This document shows, piece after piece, positions 8,160 through 17,322 of a DNA stretch of 64,000 bases. The DNA is from Streptomyces sp. NBC_01717. Its GTDB lineage: Bacteria; Actinomycetota; Actinomycetes; Streptomycetales; Streptomycetaceae. Positions within the stretch are counted from its first letter, which is position 1. Each line of letters begins with the position of its first letter. The notes below the pieces were generated by a model, which did not search any database, was not told the DNA's origin, and saw nothing but the letters and a program-made list of their open reading frames with translations. Location: the NCBI RefSeq assembly GCF_036248255.1, contig NZ_CP109178.1:5456001-5520000 (forward strand), read 5' to 3'. The translations under genes were made by a program, and so were the position numbers.

Positions 8160-9716
8160 ATGACTTCTTCCGTATCGCTGCCGTCCACGGCGGCCGGTCC
8201 CACGGTGTCCTCGGACCCGTCGGACCGGCGCCGGTGGTTCGCGCTCGCCATCGTGATGACCGCGGCTTTCATGGACCTGGTCGACGTCACGATCGTCAAC
8301 ATCGCCATACCGAGCATCAAGCGCGACACAGGTGCCTCGTTCAGCTCGATCCAGTGGATCACTGCCGGATACGCCCTGGCCTTCGCGGCCGGTCTGATCA
8401 CGGGCGGCCGGCTCGGCGACATCTACGGCCGCAAGCGGCTCTTCCTCATCGGTATCGGGGGCTTCACGCTGGCCTCCGCGCTCTGCGGCTTCGCCGCGAA
8501 CCCGGAGATGCTGGTCGCCTCCCGCATCCTGCAGGGCGGCACCGCCGCGCTGATGGTCCCGCAGGTGCTGTCGATCGTGCACGCCACGTTCCCGGCGCAC
8601 GAGCGCGGCAAGGTCTTCGGTCTCTTCGGCGCGATCGTCGGCCTCGGCGCGGTCTCGGGACCGCTGCTGGGCGCGCTGCTCACCGAGTGGAACATCGCGG
8701 GCCTGGAGTGGCGGCCGATCTTCCTGATCAACCTGCCGGTCGGCATCGCCGGACTGGTCCTGGGCCGGAAGTTCATCACTGAGTCCAAGGCCCCGAAGGC
8801 GCTCCGCCTCGACCTGGTCGGTGTCGCGCTGGTGACGCTGGGACTGCTGATGCTGCTCTACCCGCTGACCCGCGGCCGCGAGCTGGGCTGGCCGCTGTGG
8901 GGGTACATGTCGATGATCGGCAGTGTCCTGGTGTTCGCGGCCATGGTGCTGTTCGAGCGGGCGAAGGCGCGCAAGGACGGTTCGCCGCTCGTCGAGCTCT
9001 CGCTGTTCCGGGTCAAGAGCTTCGCGGCGGGCATCGCCGTGCAGCTGACCTTCGGGATCGGCCTCGGCATCTTCTTCCTGGTCTGGACGCTGTACATGCA
9101 GATGGGTCTCGGTTGGAGCGAGCTGCGGGCGGGCACGACCGGTATCCCGTTCTCGATCGCCGTCTCGTTCGCCGCCGGGATCTCCGTACAGAAGCTGGTG
9201 CCCCGGTTCGGCCGCAAGGTCCTCCAGGCGGGCGCGCTGCTGATGGTCGCCGGACTGCTGCTCTACATCTGGGAGTCCGACCGGTACGGCATGGGAATCG
9301 CCCCCTGGCAGATGGCTCTGCCGCTGGTCGTCATGGGGCTCGGTATGGGGCTGATCGTGGCCCCGCTGACGGACGCGGTGCTGTCCGAGGTGCCGAAGGA
9401 GCACTCCGGATCGGCGTCCGGGCTGATCAACACCGTGCAGCAGATGGGCAACGCGCTGGGGCTCGGACTCGTCTCGGTCGTCTTCTTCGGGTCGATCAGC
9501 GACAGGCTGGCGCCGCAGGCGATGGGCCCGGCGTTCGTCGAGGCGTTCCAGCACTCGCTGTGGTGGGTGGCCGGGGTGCTCGCGTTGATCTTCCTGGTGA
9601 TGTTCGCGCTGCCGGCGCGACCGCGCCAGCACGTGGAGGGCGGCGAGGGCGAGGGCGTCCAGGACGCCGATGCCACGCCGGGCGAGGTGGTCAAGGAGGC
9701 CGCACTGACGCGCTGA
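8160..9716 (+). CDS. DHA2-type MFS transporter (14 TM)
   Basis: 518 aa from ATG 8160. It is a second EmrB/QacA-type exporter: DLVDVTIVNIAIPSIK in TM1, GGRLGDIYGRKR motif A, SRILQGGTAALMVPQVLSI, and the late GSASGLINTVQQMGNALGLGL. No Shine-Dalgarno sequence precedes the ATG (the upstream bases are AACTTCTTCAG), so the message could be leaderless or weakly translated. The WYL regulator opposite probably controls it. Its C-terminal tail is Glu/Gly/Asp-rich. The substrate is unknown. Confidence 0.92.
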   Translation: MTSSVSLPSTAAGPTVSSDPSDRRRWFALAIVMTAAFMDLVDVTIVNIAIPSIKRDTGASFSSIQWITAGYALAFAAGLITGGRLGDIYGRKRLFLIGIGGFTLASALCGFAANPEMLVASRILQGGTAALMVPQVLSIVHATFPAHERGKVFGLFGAIVGLGAVSGPLLGALLTEWNIAGLEWRPIFLINLPVGIAGLVLGRKFITESKAPKALRLDLVGVALVTLGLLMLLYPLTRGRELGWPLWGYMSMIGSVLVFAAMVLFERAKARKDGSPLVELSLFRVKSFAAGIAVQLTFGIGLGIFFLVWTLYMQMGLGWSELRAGTTGIPFSIAVSFAAGISVQKLVPRFGRKVLQAGALLMVAGLLLYIWESDRYGMGIAPWQMALPLVVMGLGMGLIVAPLTDAVLSEVPKEHSGSASGLINTVQQMGNALGLGLVSVVFFGSISDRLAPQAMGPAFVEAFQHSLWWVAGVLALIFLVMFALPARPRQHVEGGEGEGVQDADATPGEVVKEAALTR

Positions 9717-9755
9717 GTGCGTCTGCCGGCCGGCCGCGTGCCTGGCTGCCTGCTC

Positions 9756-9787
9756 GGTGCCCGCACCTCTCGGGGGGTGCGGGCACC
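9756..9787 (+). terminator. terminator after MFS gene
   Basis: GGTGCCCGCACC (9756-9767) and GGTGCGGGCACC (9776-9787) form a 12-bp perfect stem with an 8-base loop, 40 bp beyond the MFS stop. Confidence 0.8.
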
Positions 9788-9841
9788 CTTGCGTGAGGCG
9801 TAGCCCCTGTGCTTGCTGCGGCGGGTGGGCGCCGTCACCCG

Positions 9842-10612
9842 TCAGCAGATGCGCGTGCGGCTCTCCATCGCCTCGCGCGCCGCCTGCTCGTCCCCGTACA
9901 CCTCGCACATGTGGCGGCCGTCCGGCGTCGCCGTGTGCTCGACCTCCCACAGGCTCGTCTCGCTGCCGTCGAGAAGCAGGAAGGCGTGTTCGTACAGGGT
10001 GAAACCGGCGTCCCGCCCGTCGACCCGGCACTGCCGTCCGAAGATCTGGGTGATGTGGTGGGCGAAGGCGGCCCGCAGCAGACGCGCGGTCTCCTCGCCC
10101 GGCACGTCGCCGTTCTCCGCGCGGCGCAGCACGCGGCGGGCGTGGTCCGCGGAGTTGTCCGGCGCGTACATCCGGGGCAGCGGCGCCGGCGGCGCGGCCA
10201 TCAGAACCGTGTGTATCTCCAGGTCCGCCTGCGGGGCGTCGTCGCCGAACGCCGGCATGTCGGAGAAGCTGCCGGCCAGCCGGGCGGCGGCGACATGGGC
10301 GTCGGCCTCGTCGTCGTACAACTCGTGGTGCTGGGGGCCGGGGCGCGCCCGCGACCGGGGGTCCGTCGCGTCCCTGGCGCCCCCGTGGACCAACTCCCAC
10401 AGGGTCAGGGCCGAGCCGTCGGCCAGCAGATAGGTATGCCGGTAGGTCTCGCGGTGCAGTACGGAACTGTGGTGCGAGGAGTGCAGGGAGCTGCTGTGGG
10501 CCAGCGCCGTGCCGAGTCTCTCGACCGTGCAGTCGGGCAGGTCGAAAGAGTTGAGTGCGCGTCGCAGGAGTCGCTCGAGGTGCTGCTCGGTTGTCTCGTA
10601 CGGATCGCTCAA
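9842..10612 (-). CDS. DUF6227 family protein
   Basis: 256 aa if started at TTG 10612, where GGAGACAGCACC supplies a ribosome site; the protein then begins (M)SDPYETTEQHLERLLRRALNSF. I recall homologous streptomycete proteins starting this way. It contains two similar halves that each carry a pattern of His/Tyr plus LLADGSALTLWELVHG and LLLDGSETSLWEVEHT, so it looks like an internal duplication. No catalytic motif or membrane segment is evident. It is predicted soluble, and its function is unknown. Confidence 0.75.
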   Translation of the reverse strand: MSDPYETTEQHLERLLRRALNSFDLPDCTVERLGTALAHSSSLHSSHHSSVLHRETYRHTYLLADGSALTLWELVHGGARDATDPRSRARPGPQHHELYDDEADAHVAAARLAGSFSDMPAFGDDAPQADLEIHTVLMAAPPAPLPRMYAPDNSADHARRVLRRAENGDVPGEETARLLRAAFAHHITQIFGRQCRVDGRDAGFTLYEHAFLLLDGSETSLWEVEHTATPDGRHMCEVYGDEQAAREAMESRTRIC

Positions 10613-10769
10613 GGTGCTGTCTCCAGGCCGTCGCCGCGTGTTACACGATGCGTGCTTAACGTAGTCCCTGGGTCTGACATCGAGACCGGGGTTCCGGAAA
10701 ACGTACGGCACACGCGGATAGTTCCTGGCGTTTCGTCCGAACTTCCTTGTGCGGACGGCGAGTCGGCGG

Positions 10770-11876
10770 TCAGCCGGTGCCGTAGAGATCGCTGTACGAG
10801 AGGTACGTGCCCGCGCCGGGGCGGCGGGCGTCGACGCTCTCGGCCGCCCGTACGGCCTTCACGACGGCGCGCGTCAGCACGTCCGCGCCCGCCGCCAGCA
10901 GTTCGTTCAGCGCGATCGGATTGTCCGGGGGCAGCGGCCGCTCACCGGTGGCGAGCGCGAAGACCGTGTCCCCGTCGTTCAGCAGATGTACGGGACGCAC
11001 GGCGCGCGCCAGTCCGTCGTGCGCCGTGCCCGCGAGCTTCTGCGCCTGCGCGCGGGTGAGATCCGCGTCCGTGGCGACGACGGCGAGTGTGGTGTTGAGC
11101 GGGGGGCGTGCTTCGGCGTCCCCCGCTTCGGCCAGCCGGCGCCCGGCGGTCCTGTGGATCTCCGCCGGGGGGTACCCGGGCGGTTCGGCGGCTCCGTACT
11201 CGCCGTACAGCACCCCGGTCACCGGATCGACCACCGAACCCGCCGCGTTCACCACGACCAGTACGCCGACCGTGATCCCCGACGGCAGCAGTGCGCTCGC
11301 CGTGCCCACACCGCCCTTGAGCCGGCCGGCGACCGCTCCCGTGCCGGCGCCGACCCCGCCCTCCGCGACCGGGGCACCCGGCTCCGTGCCGGCTGCGGCC
11401 TCCACCGCGGCGCGGCCGGTCGAGGCGTCCGGGCGGGCCCGCCAGTCGCCACCCCGCCCCAGGTCGAAGATGCACGCGGCCGGGACCACCGGCACCACCT
11501 GCGACGGATCGGGGCCGACCCGCACGCCCCGCCCCTGCTCCTCCAGCCAGGCCATCACGCCGGACGCCGCGTCCAGTCCGTACGCGCTGCCGCCCGTCAG
11601 GACGACGGCGTCGATGCGCTGCACCAGGTTGCGGGGGTCGAGCGCGTCCGTCTCCCGGGTGCCCGGGCCGCCGCCCCGCACGTCGACGGCGGCGACCACG
11701 CCGCCCTCGGGGGCGAGGACGACGGTGGTGCCGCTCAGCGCGCCGTCGCCGGACACCCGCGCATGACCGACCCGCAGCCCGGCGACATCCGTCAGCGCGT
11801 CCCTCCCGGCCGCGGGAAGGACGGTCGGCGGCTGGGCGCTCTGTGCCTGGCCCTGCCCGGTGTGCTGTCCGGCCAT
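10770..11876 (-). CDS. P1 family peptidase (S58/DmpA-NylC type)
   Basis: 368 aa from ATG 11876, preceded by GAGGAG. It is an Ntn-fold aminopeptidase/amidohydrolase made as a precursor. Family motifs are DVAGLRVGHAR, VDVRGGGPGTRETDAL, VLTGGSAYGLDAASGV, GAGTGAVAGRLKGGVGT and ALATGE. In nylon hydrolase NylC relatives the chain is cleaved before a Thr; the equivalent here is probably Asn261-Thr262 in PLNTTLAVVAT. The gene begins 11 bp after the LtrA stop, so the two are likely one transcript. The natural substrate is unknown. Confidence 0.88.
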   Translation of the reverse strand: MAGQHTGQGQAQSAQPPTVLPAAGRDALTDVAGLRVGHARVSGDGALSGTTVVLAPEGGVVAAVDVRGGGPGTRETDALDPRNLVQRIDAVVLTGGSAYGLDAASGVMAWLEEQGRGVRVGPDPSQVVPVVPAACIFDLGRGGDWRARPDASTGRAAVEAAAGTEPGAPVAEGGVGAGTGAVAGRLKGGVGTASALLPSGITVGVLVVVNAAGSVVDPVTGVLYGEYGAAEPPGYPPAEIHRTAGRRLAEAGDAEARPPLNTTLAVVATDADLTRAQAQKLAGTAHDGLARAVRPVHLLNDGDTVFALATGERPLPPDNPIALNELLAAGADVLTRAVVKAVRAAESVDARRPGAGTYLSYSDLYGTG

Positions 11877-11886
11877 CGTGTGCTCC

Positions 11887-13077
11887 TCACGCGTGGGTCG
11901 GCGGAACGGAGGTGGAAACCGGCCCGCCCGGTGCCGGACGCCGCGACAGCGCCACTCCGGCCGCCACGGTCGCGGCCGCCACCAGGCCGGCCGCGAAGAC
12001 CGCATACTCCCCGGCGAACGTACAGGCCAGGATGGCCACCGCGGCCAGGGGGAGGGGCAGTTGCTCCGCGAGGTCGCGCTTGAAGTGGCGGGCGTGCAGC
12101 AGCCAGACCGTCAGCAGAAAGACTGCCGAGGGGACGGTCACGGCGGCCGAGGCGGCCGCCGTCGACACGTGGGCCTTTCCGGTGGCCTCCTCCACCGCGA
12201 CCTCGATGCCCGCGCCGATCGCGGCGGCCGAACCGAAGATCACGTAGTGGCCGTATCCCCAGATGAACGACTGCCTGCTGCCACGAAGATAGGTGTGGAT
12301 CGGCACGGCGAAATAGATCCACCAGCCGGCGAAGACGATCAGCAGTCCACCCGCGGCGACCGGCAGCAGTTGGCCCAGCGCGTCGTGCTCGTCGACCGAC
12401 TCCTGGACGGCGACCGTTGCCGCGGCGATCGTCTCGCCGAGCACGATGATGGTGAACAGGCCGTACCGTTCGCCGATGTGATGCGGATGCCAGCTCGTCC
12501 CGCGGTCGCGCTCGGCGATGGCCGGAACCGACAGCTCGCACAGGGCGAGCACCACGTAGACCGCGGTACGGGTGCCGGCCATGTCGGCGGGCACGAACAG
12601 CATGCCGATCCATCCCAGTTGGGCCAGGGAGATCCCGGTGGCGTACCGCTGCGCGACCCTGCGTTCCGCGCCCTCGGAACAGTGGGCCACCCGCAGCCAC
12701 TGGCTGGTGAGCGCGAGCCGCATCACCACATAGCCGACGACACCGAGCGTCCAGTCCCCGTTGTCGAAGGCGCGCGGCACCCCGGCGGCGAAGATGAGCA
12801 CACCGGTGATCTGGACGAACGTGACCAGGCGGTACAGCGTGTCGTCGGTGTCGTACGCGGAGGCGAACCAGGAGAAGTTCACCCAGGCCCACCAGATCCC
12901 GAAGAACACGGCCAGATAGCCGGCGATCCCGGTGCCGGGATGTCCCTCCGCGAGGGCATGCACGAGACGACCGCCCGCCTGGGCGACGGCCACGACGAAG
13001 CACAGGTCGAAGAAGAGTTCCAGCGGGGTCGAGGTGCGGTGCTTCTCGGTGCGGCTGCGGGCGGTCATCCGGGGCAT
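11887..13077 (-). CDS. low temperature requirement A (LtrA) family membrane protein
   Basis: About 396 aa from ATG 13077; an ATG at 13068 and an upstream extension to 13212 are also open. The conserved N-terminus reads TSTPLELFFDLCFVVAVAQAG, followed by FFGIWWAWVNFSWFASAYDTDD and, centrally, HIGERYGLFTIIVLGET, all hallmarks of the LtrA family. About ten or eleven hydrophobic segments can be counted. LtrA proteins are named for a Listeria low-temperature growth phenotype but have no established biochemical role. Downstream coupling to a P1 peptidase gene is notable. Confidence 0.88.
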   Translation of the reverse strand: MPRMTARSRTEKHRTSTPLELFFDLCFVVAVAQAGGRLVHALAEGHPGTGIAGYLAVFFGIWWAWVNFSWFASAYDTDDTLYRLVTFVQITGVLIFAAGVPRAFDNGDWTLGVVGYVVMRLALTSQWLRVAHCSEGAERRVAQRYATGISLAQLGWIGMLFVPADMAGTRTAVYVVLALCELSVPAIAERDRGTSWHPHHIGERYGLFTIIVLGETIAAATVAVQESVDEHDALGQLLPVAAGGLLIVFAGWWIYFAVPIHTYLRGSRQSFIWGYGHYVIFGSAAAIGAGIEVAVEEATGKAHVSTAAASAAVTVPSAVFLLTVWLLHARHFKRDLAEQLPLPLAAVAILACTFAGEYAVFAAGLVAAATVAAGVALSRRPAPGGPVSTSVPPTHA

Positions 13078-13266
13078 GGGGCCCAGCACAGCAGACCACT
13101 CCGGTGGTCGGTGGCGGGACGCGCAGGTCGTACGGGGAAAGCGTCCCGCGTCAGGTGCTGCGCCGCGGACCGTCGCGCACCCGGACTTCGTGCCGCTGGG
13201 TGACGCGCTCACTCAGCCGGGCATCAAATCAGGACCAACCATCCCATCCGGCCCTACGGTGGGCCG

Positions 13267-14406
13267 GTGACCGAGCCCCCAGGAGCCGCAGACGAAGGCG
13301 CAACCGCGGCCGCCACCGCGCCGAACCCGGCCGTGGCCTCGCCTGCACCGCCCGCCCCCGGCGGCGCCCGCACCGCGGTCCTCCGTTCCGTCACCTCCCG
13401 TGCGACCGCGGTCGGCGTCATCGTCTCCGTCCTGCTGATCCTCGCGATCGTGTTCGGCAGCCGGCTTCTGGAGAACTTCGACTCGGCCCTCCTCCCGTAT
13501 GCGGTCGCCACGGTCTTCCTCGCCTTCGGCGTGGCCTACCGCTACACGGTCTGGGTCTCCGCGCCCGGGGCCCGGCGCCTGTTCAAGCAGGGCTGGCGGA
13601 GCTTCTTCTCCATGGCCAACTTCCGCAAGGGCCCTACCGCTCTGCCGAGGATGATCGCCACCTACCTGGGCTTCCAGAAGTTCCTCGGCGCCCGCTCGTA
13701 CGCCCGCTGGGCCGCCCACCAGCTGATCTTCTGGGGCTGCATCCTCGCCTCCCTGATCACCTTCCCGCTGACCTGGGGCTGGTTCACCTTCACCTCGGGT
13801 ACCGGCTCCGGCCCCGGCTACGAGATGCGCATCTGGGGCTTCAAGATCGTCGGCTTCGATTCGCTGAACGTCCTCGGCTGGCTGATGTTCCACGGCCTGG
13901 ACGTCGCCGCCGTGCTCGTCATCCCCGGTGCCTGCTACTTCCTCTGGCGCCGTATGAAGGACCGGGGCGCCATCACCGGCCAGCGCTTCGGCTACGACCT
14001 GGTGCCGCTGATCGCCCTGATCGTCATCTCCGTGACCGGTCTGCTGCTCACCTTCTCGTCGATCTTCCTGCACGGTGGCGGATACGAATTCCTGGGGATC
14101 CTCCACATGGTGTCGGTGGTCTTCACCCTCATCTACATCCCGTTCGGGAAGTTCTTCCACATCGTCCAGCGCCCGGCCGCGGTCGGCATGCAGTTGTTCA
14201 AGTACACCGGCCGACAGGACCAGGAGATCTTCAGCTGCCGCCGCTGCGAGGAACCCATCGACACCGGGCCGTACGTCGAGAACCTCCGCGGCACCATGCG
14301 TGATCTCAGCCTCGACTTCGACGAGTGGGCCGAGTACTGCCCCCGTTGCAAACGGGTGCTGCGCGGCAGTGCCTATCTCTCCCATGTGAAGAAGGGCTTC
14401 AAGTGA
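13267..14406 (+). CDS. membrane subunit of molybdo-redox complex, C-terminal two-CxxC domain
   Basis: 379 aa from GTG 13267. After a 36-residue Ala/Pro-rich N-terminus there are about five or six transmembrane helices. Several histidines lie in or near them (WAAHQLIFWGC, MFHGLDVAAV, LGILHMVSVVFTLIYIPFGKFFHIV), as in NarI/FdnI-like b-type cytochromes that exchange electrons with quinone. The cytoplasmic tail carries CRRCEEPID and CPRCK, two CxxC pairs that could bind a metal or [Fe-S] centre. Such proteins are often labelled MFS transporter, which the sequence does not support. The stop overlaps the next start (GTGA). Confidence 0.7.
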   Translation: MTEPPGAADEGATAAATAPNPAVASPAPPAPGGARTAVLRSVTSRATAVGVIVSVLLILAIVFGSRLLENFDSALLPYAVATVFLAFGVAYRYTVWVSAPGARRLFKQGWRSFFSMANFRKGPTALPRMIATYLGFQKFLGARSYARWAAHQLIFWGCILASLITFPLTWGWFTFTSGTGSGPGYEMRIWGFKIVGFDSLNVLGWLMFHGLDVAAVLVIPGACYFLWRRMKDRGAITGQRFGYDLVPLIALIVISVTGLLLTFSSIFLHGGGYEFLGILHMVSVVFTLIYIPFGKFFHIVQRPAAVGMQLFKYTGRQDQEIFSCRRCEEPIDTGPYVENLRGTMRDLSLDFDEWAEYCPRCKRVLRGSAYLSHVKKGFK

Positions 14407-16712
14407 CTGCCGACCCGGGTCCGGTCGTCCCGCTCGACCCCTCGCTCGCACCGCCGGGCACCCGGGCCTTCCGGGACGCCGGCGGCATCCCGGCCGACCG
14501 GTGGCGCGCCGACCAGGACGGCGAGACGCTCGTCCCCACCCACTGCTGCTTCTGTGGCGTCCAGTGCGGGATGTATCTGCGCGTCGACCGCGGCGGCAAG
14601 GTCTTCGGCGTCGAACCCCGGAACCACGACATCAACCGGATGCGACTCTGCCCCAAGGGCATCAACGCGTATCAGCAGGTCAACCACCCCGATCGGCTCA
14701 CCGCCCCGCTGATGCGCCGCTCCCGCGACGGGGAGTTCCGCGAGGTCTCCTGGGACGAGGCGCTCGACTTCACGGTCTCCGAGATCAAACGCATCCAGCA
14801 GGCCCACGGCAACGACGCCTTCGGGCTCCTCGGCGGGGCCAGCCTGTTTTCCGAGAAGACGTATCTCGTCGGCAAATTCGCCCGGGTCGCCCTCAAGTCC
14901 CGGCATGTCGACTACAACGGCCGGCTCTGCATGGTCAGCGCCGCGGGTGCCAACAAGCTCGCCTTCGGCATCGACCGGGCGGGCAACCCCTTCTCCGACT
15001 GCCTGCTCACCGACTGCCTGCTGATCGCGGGCTCCAACGTCGGCGAATGCTTCCCGGTGATGACCCAGTACGTGTGGGGAGCCCGGGACCGCGGCGCCAG
15101 CCTGATCGTCGTCGACCCGCGCGAGACCGCGATCGCCCGCACCGCCGACATCCATGTCGCCCTCAAGCCGGGCACCGACTCGGCCTTCTTCACCTCCGTC
15201 CTGAACGTGATCATCGAGGAGGGCCTCTCCGACGAGGCGTATCTCGCCGCCCACGCCACCGGCTGGGACGAGGTCAAGGCCAAGGCCGCCGAATACCCAC
15301 CGTCCCGCGCCGCAGAGATCTGCGGCATCCTCGCCGAACAGGTCGTCCAGGTCGCGCGCACCTTCGCCCGCGCCCCCAAGGCCATGGCCTGGCACGCCCG
15401 CGGTATCGAGCACCACTCGCAGGGCGTCGAGAACTGCCTCGCCGTGATCAACCTCTGCGCCGCCACCGGCCACATCGGCAAGCCCGGCGCCGGCTACGGC
15501 ACCATCACCGGCCAGGGCAACGGGCAGGGCGGCCGCGAGCACGGTCAGAAGGCCGACCTCCTCCCCGGCGGCCGCTCGATCATGAACGAGGAGCACCGTC
15601 GGCAGATCTGCGAGATCTGGGGTATCGAGGAGTCCGAACTCCCGCCCGCCGGTACCTCGATGATGGAGATGGTCTGGCAGATGCAGCGCCGCGAGATCCG
15701 CGGCCTGATCGGCATCTGCAACAACCCCTTCGTCTCCCTGCCCAATTACCGGGTGGTCAAGGAGGGGTACGACGCCACCGAATTCCATGCCCAATTCGAC
15801 TTCTTCCTTTCCGAGACCGCTGCCAACGCACATGTCGTCTTTCCCGTCACCACCTGGGCCGAGGACGAAGGGGTGATGGCCAACGCCGAGGCCCGTGTGG
15901 TCAAGCACAACAAGGCCCAGGACGCGCCCCCCGGGGTGCGGACCGACACCTGGGTGATGTGCGAACTCGCCCGGCGGCTCGGCGCGGGCGACAAATTCGC
16001 GTTCGCCGACTCGCGCGCGGTCTTCGACGAGTTGCGGATCGCCTCCGCCGGAACCGTCAACGACTACTACGGCATCACCTACGAACGGCTGGAGGAGACC
16101 GGCGGCATCGCCTGGCCCTGCCCCTCCACCGACCACCCCGGCACCCCCAGGCTCTTCGAGGACGGCAGGACCTACCACCCCGACGGCAAGATCCATCTGC
16201 AGGTCGTCGACTGGCACCCGCCGATGGACCCGTACGACGACGAGCACCCCATGTCGCTCACCACCGGCCGTACCGTCGCCCACTTCCTCTCCGGCAACCA
16301 GACCCGTCGGCTGGGCGCTCTCGTCGAACAGACCCCGCGCCCCTGGGCCGAGATCCACCCCTCCCACGGCTTCCGCAACGGCGAACCGGTCCGCGTCATC
16401 ACCCGGCGCGGCAGCGAGGTCTTCCCCGCCCTCGTCACCGAGGCGATCCGCCCCGACACCGTCTTCATCCCGTACCACTGGCCGGTCCCCACCGCCGCCA
16501 ACGCCCTCACCATCGACGCCCTCGACCCCCGCTCCAAGATCCCCGAGTACAAGGTGTGCGCCTGCCGCATCGAGCACGCCGAAAAGATCGACGAGGTCCC
16601 CGCACCTCCCGTCGCACCCGGCCAGGTCGCCTACCCGGAGGCCCAGGTCTCCCGTACCGACCCGTTGCCGCCCACGGCCCCGCAGGGCCGTGGCACCTCG
16701 GAGAGGAGCTGA
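14403..16712 (+). CDS. molybdopterin oxidoreductase, Nas/Nap/Fdh-like catalytic subunit
   Basis: 769 aa from GTG 14403, overlapping the upstream stop by four bases. The N-terminal [4Fe-4S] motif is Cys48-x2-Cys51-x3-Cys55 with the fourth ligand Cys83 in RLCPKG. Cys176 in NGRLCMVSA is at the molybdenum-ligand position. GQGNGQGGREHGQKADLLPGG is the cofactor-binding segment seen in actinobacterial nitrate-reductase-like members, and RHVDYNG precedes the ligand. The C-terminal domain has SGNQTRRL, as in bis-MGD enzymes. No Tat signal is visible, so it faces the cytoplasm. The substrate (nitrate, formate or other) cannot be assigned; the Rieske partner is unusual. Confidence 0.85.
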   Translation: MTADPGPVVPLDPSLAPPGTRAFRDAGGIPADRWRADQDGETLVPTHCCFCGVQCGMYLRVDRGGKVFGVEPRNHDINRMRLCPKGINAYQQVNHPDRLTAPLMRRSRDGEFREVSWDEALDFTVSEIKRIQQAHGNDAFGLLGGASLFSEKTYLVGKFARVALKSRHVDYNGRLCMVSAAGANKLAFGIDRAGNPFSDCLLTDCLLIAGSNVGECFPVMTQYVWGARDRGASLIVVDPRETAIARTADIHVALKPGTDSAFFTSVLNVIIEEGLSDEAYLAAHATGWDEVKAKAAEYPPSRAAEICGILAEQVVQVARTFARAPKAMAWHARGIEHHSQGVENCLAVINLCAATGHIGKPGAGYGTITGQGNGQGGREHGQKADLLPGGRSIMNEEHRRQICEIWGIEESELPPAGTSMMEMVWQMQRREIRGLIGICNNPFVSLPNYRVVKEGYDATEFHAQFDFFLSETAANAHVVFPVTTWAEDEGVMANAEARVVKHNKAQDAPPGVRTDTWVMCELARRLGAGDKFAFADSRAVFDELRIASAGTVNDYYGITYERLEETGGIAWPCPSTDHPGTPRLFEDGRTYHPDGKIHLQVVDWHPPMDPYDDEHPMSLTTGRTVAHFLSGNQTRRLGALVEQTPRPWAEIHPSHGFRNGEPVRVITRRGSEVFPALVTEAIRPDTVFIPYHWPVPTAANALTIDALDPRSKIPEYKVCACRIEHAEKIDEVPAPPVAPGQVAYPEAQVSRTDPLPPTAPQGRGTSERS

Positions 16713-16719
16713 GGCCCGC

Positions 16720-17322
16720 ATGATGGGCAGAACGATCTTCATCGACCCGGGGCGCTGCATCGGCTGCCAGGCCTGTGTCTCCGCCTGCCGGGAATGCGAC
16801 TCGCACCGCGGCAAGTCGATGATCCACCTCGATTACACCGACGAGGGTCACTCCGTCGCCTCCCTTCCCACGGTCTGTATGCACTGCGAGGATCCGGTCG
16901 CCCCGTGCGCCGAGGTCTGCCCCGCCGACGCGATCCTGGTCACCGCCGACGGCGTGGTGCAGCAGGCCGACACCACCCGCTGCATCGGCTGCGCCAACTG
17001 CGTCAACGCCTGCCCCTTCGGCGTCCCGAAGATCGACCTCCAGGCGAAGCTGCAGATGAAGTGCAACCTCTGCTACGACCGCACCGCCTACGGCCTCGCC
17101 CCCATGTGCGCCACCGTCTGCCCGACCGGGGCGCTGTTCTACGGAACGGCCGAGGAGCTCCAGGCGGAGCGGCCCGGCGTCCAGATCGCCGACACCTTCG
17201 CCTTCGGCGAGACCGAGGTCCGCACCGGCGTGGCCATGGTCGTCCCCGCCGACAAGGTCCAGTGGCCGGTGCCCGGTGGTCTTCCCGTCGTCGAGATCAA
17301 CGGGAAGGACGTCCGCCGATGA
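16720..17322 (+). CDS. 4x[4Fe-4S] ferredoxin-type electron-transfer subunit
   Basis: 200 aa from ATG 16720, with GAGGAG upstream; ATG 16723 is also possible. Sixteen cysteines fall into four clusters: CIGCQACVSAC, CMHCEDPVAPCAEVC, CIGCANCVNAC and CNLCYDRTAYGLAPMCATVC. This is the DmsB/FdnH/NrfC-type subunit that wires a molybdenum catalytic subunit to a membrane cytochrome. It lies between the catalytic and Rieske genes, and its stop overlaps the Rieske start. No transmembrane anchor is present. Confidence 0.9.
   Translation: MMGRTIFIDPGRCIGCQACVSACRECDSHRGKSMIHLDYTDEGHSVASLPTVCMHCEDPVAPCAEVCPADAILVTADGVVQQADTTRCIGCANCVNACPFGVPKIDLQAKLQMKCNLCYDRTAYGLAPMCATVCPTGALFYGTAEELQAERPGVQIADTFAFGETEVRTGVAMVVPADKVQWPVPGGLPVVEINGKDVRR

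Noticed and set aside
13267..14406. MFS transporter annotation for the first gene of the redox operon
   Set aside because: It has too few helices, no MFS motif A, and a CxxC-rich tail; operon context supports a cytochrome-like subunit.
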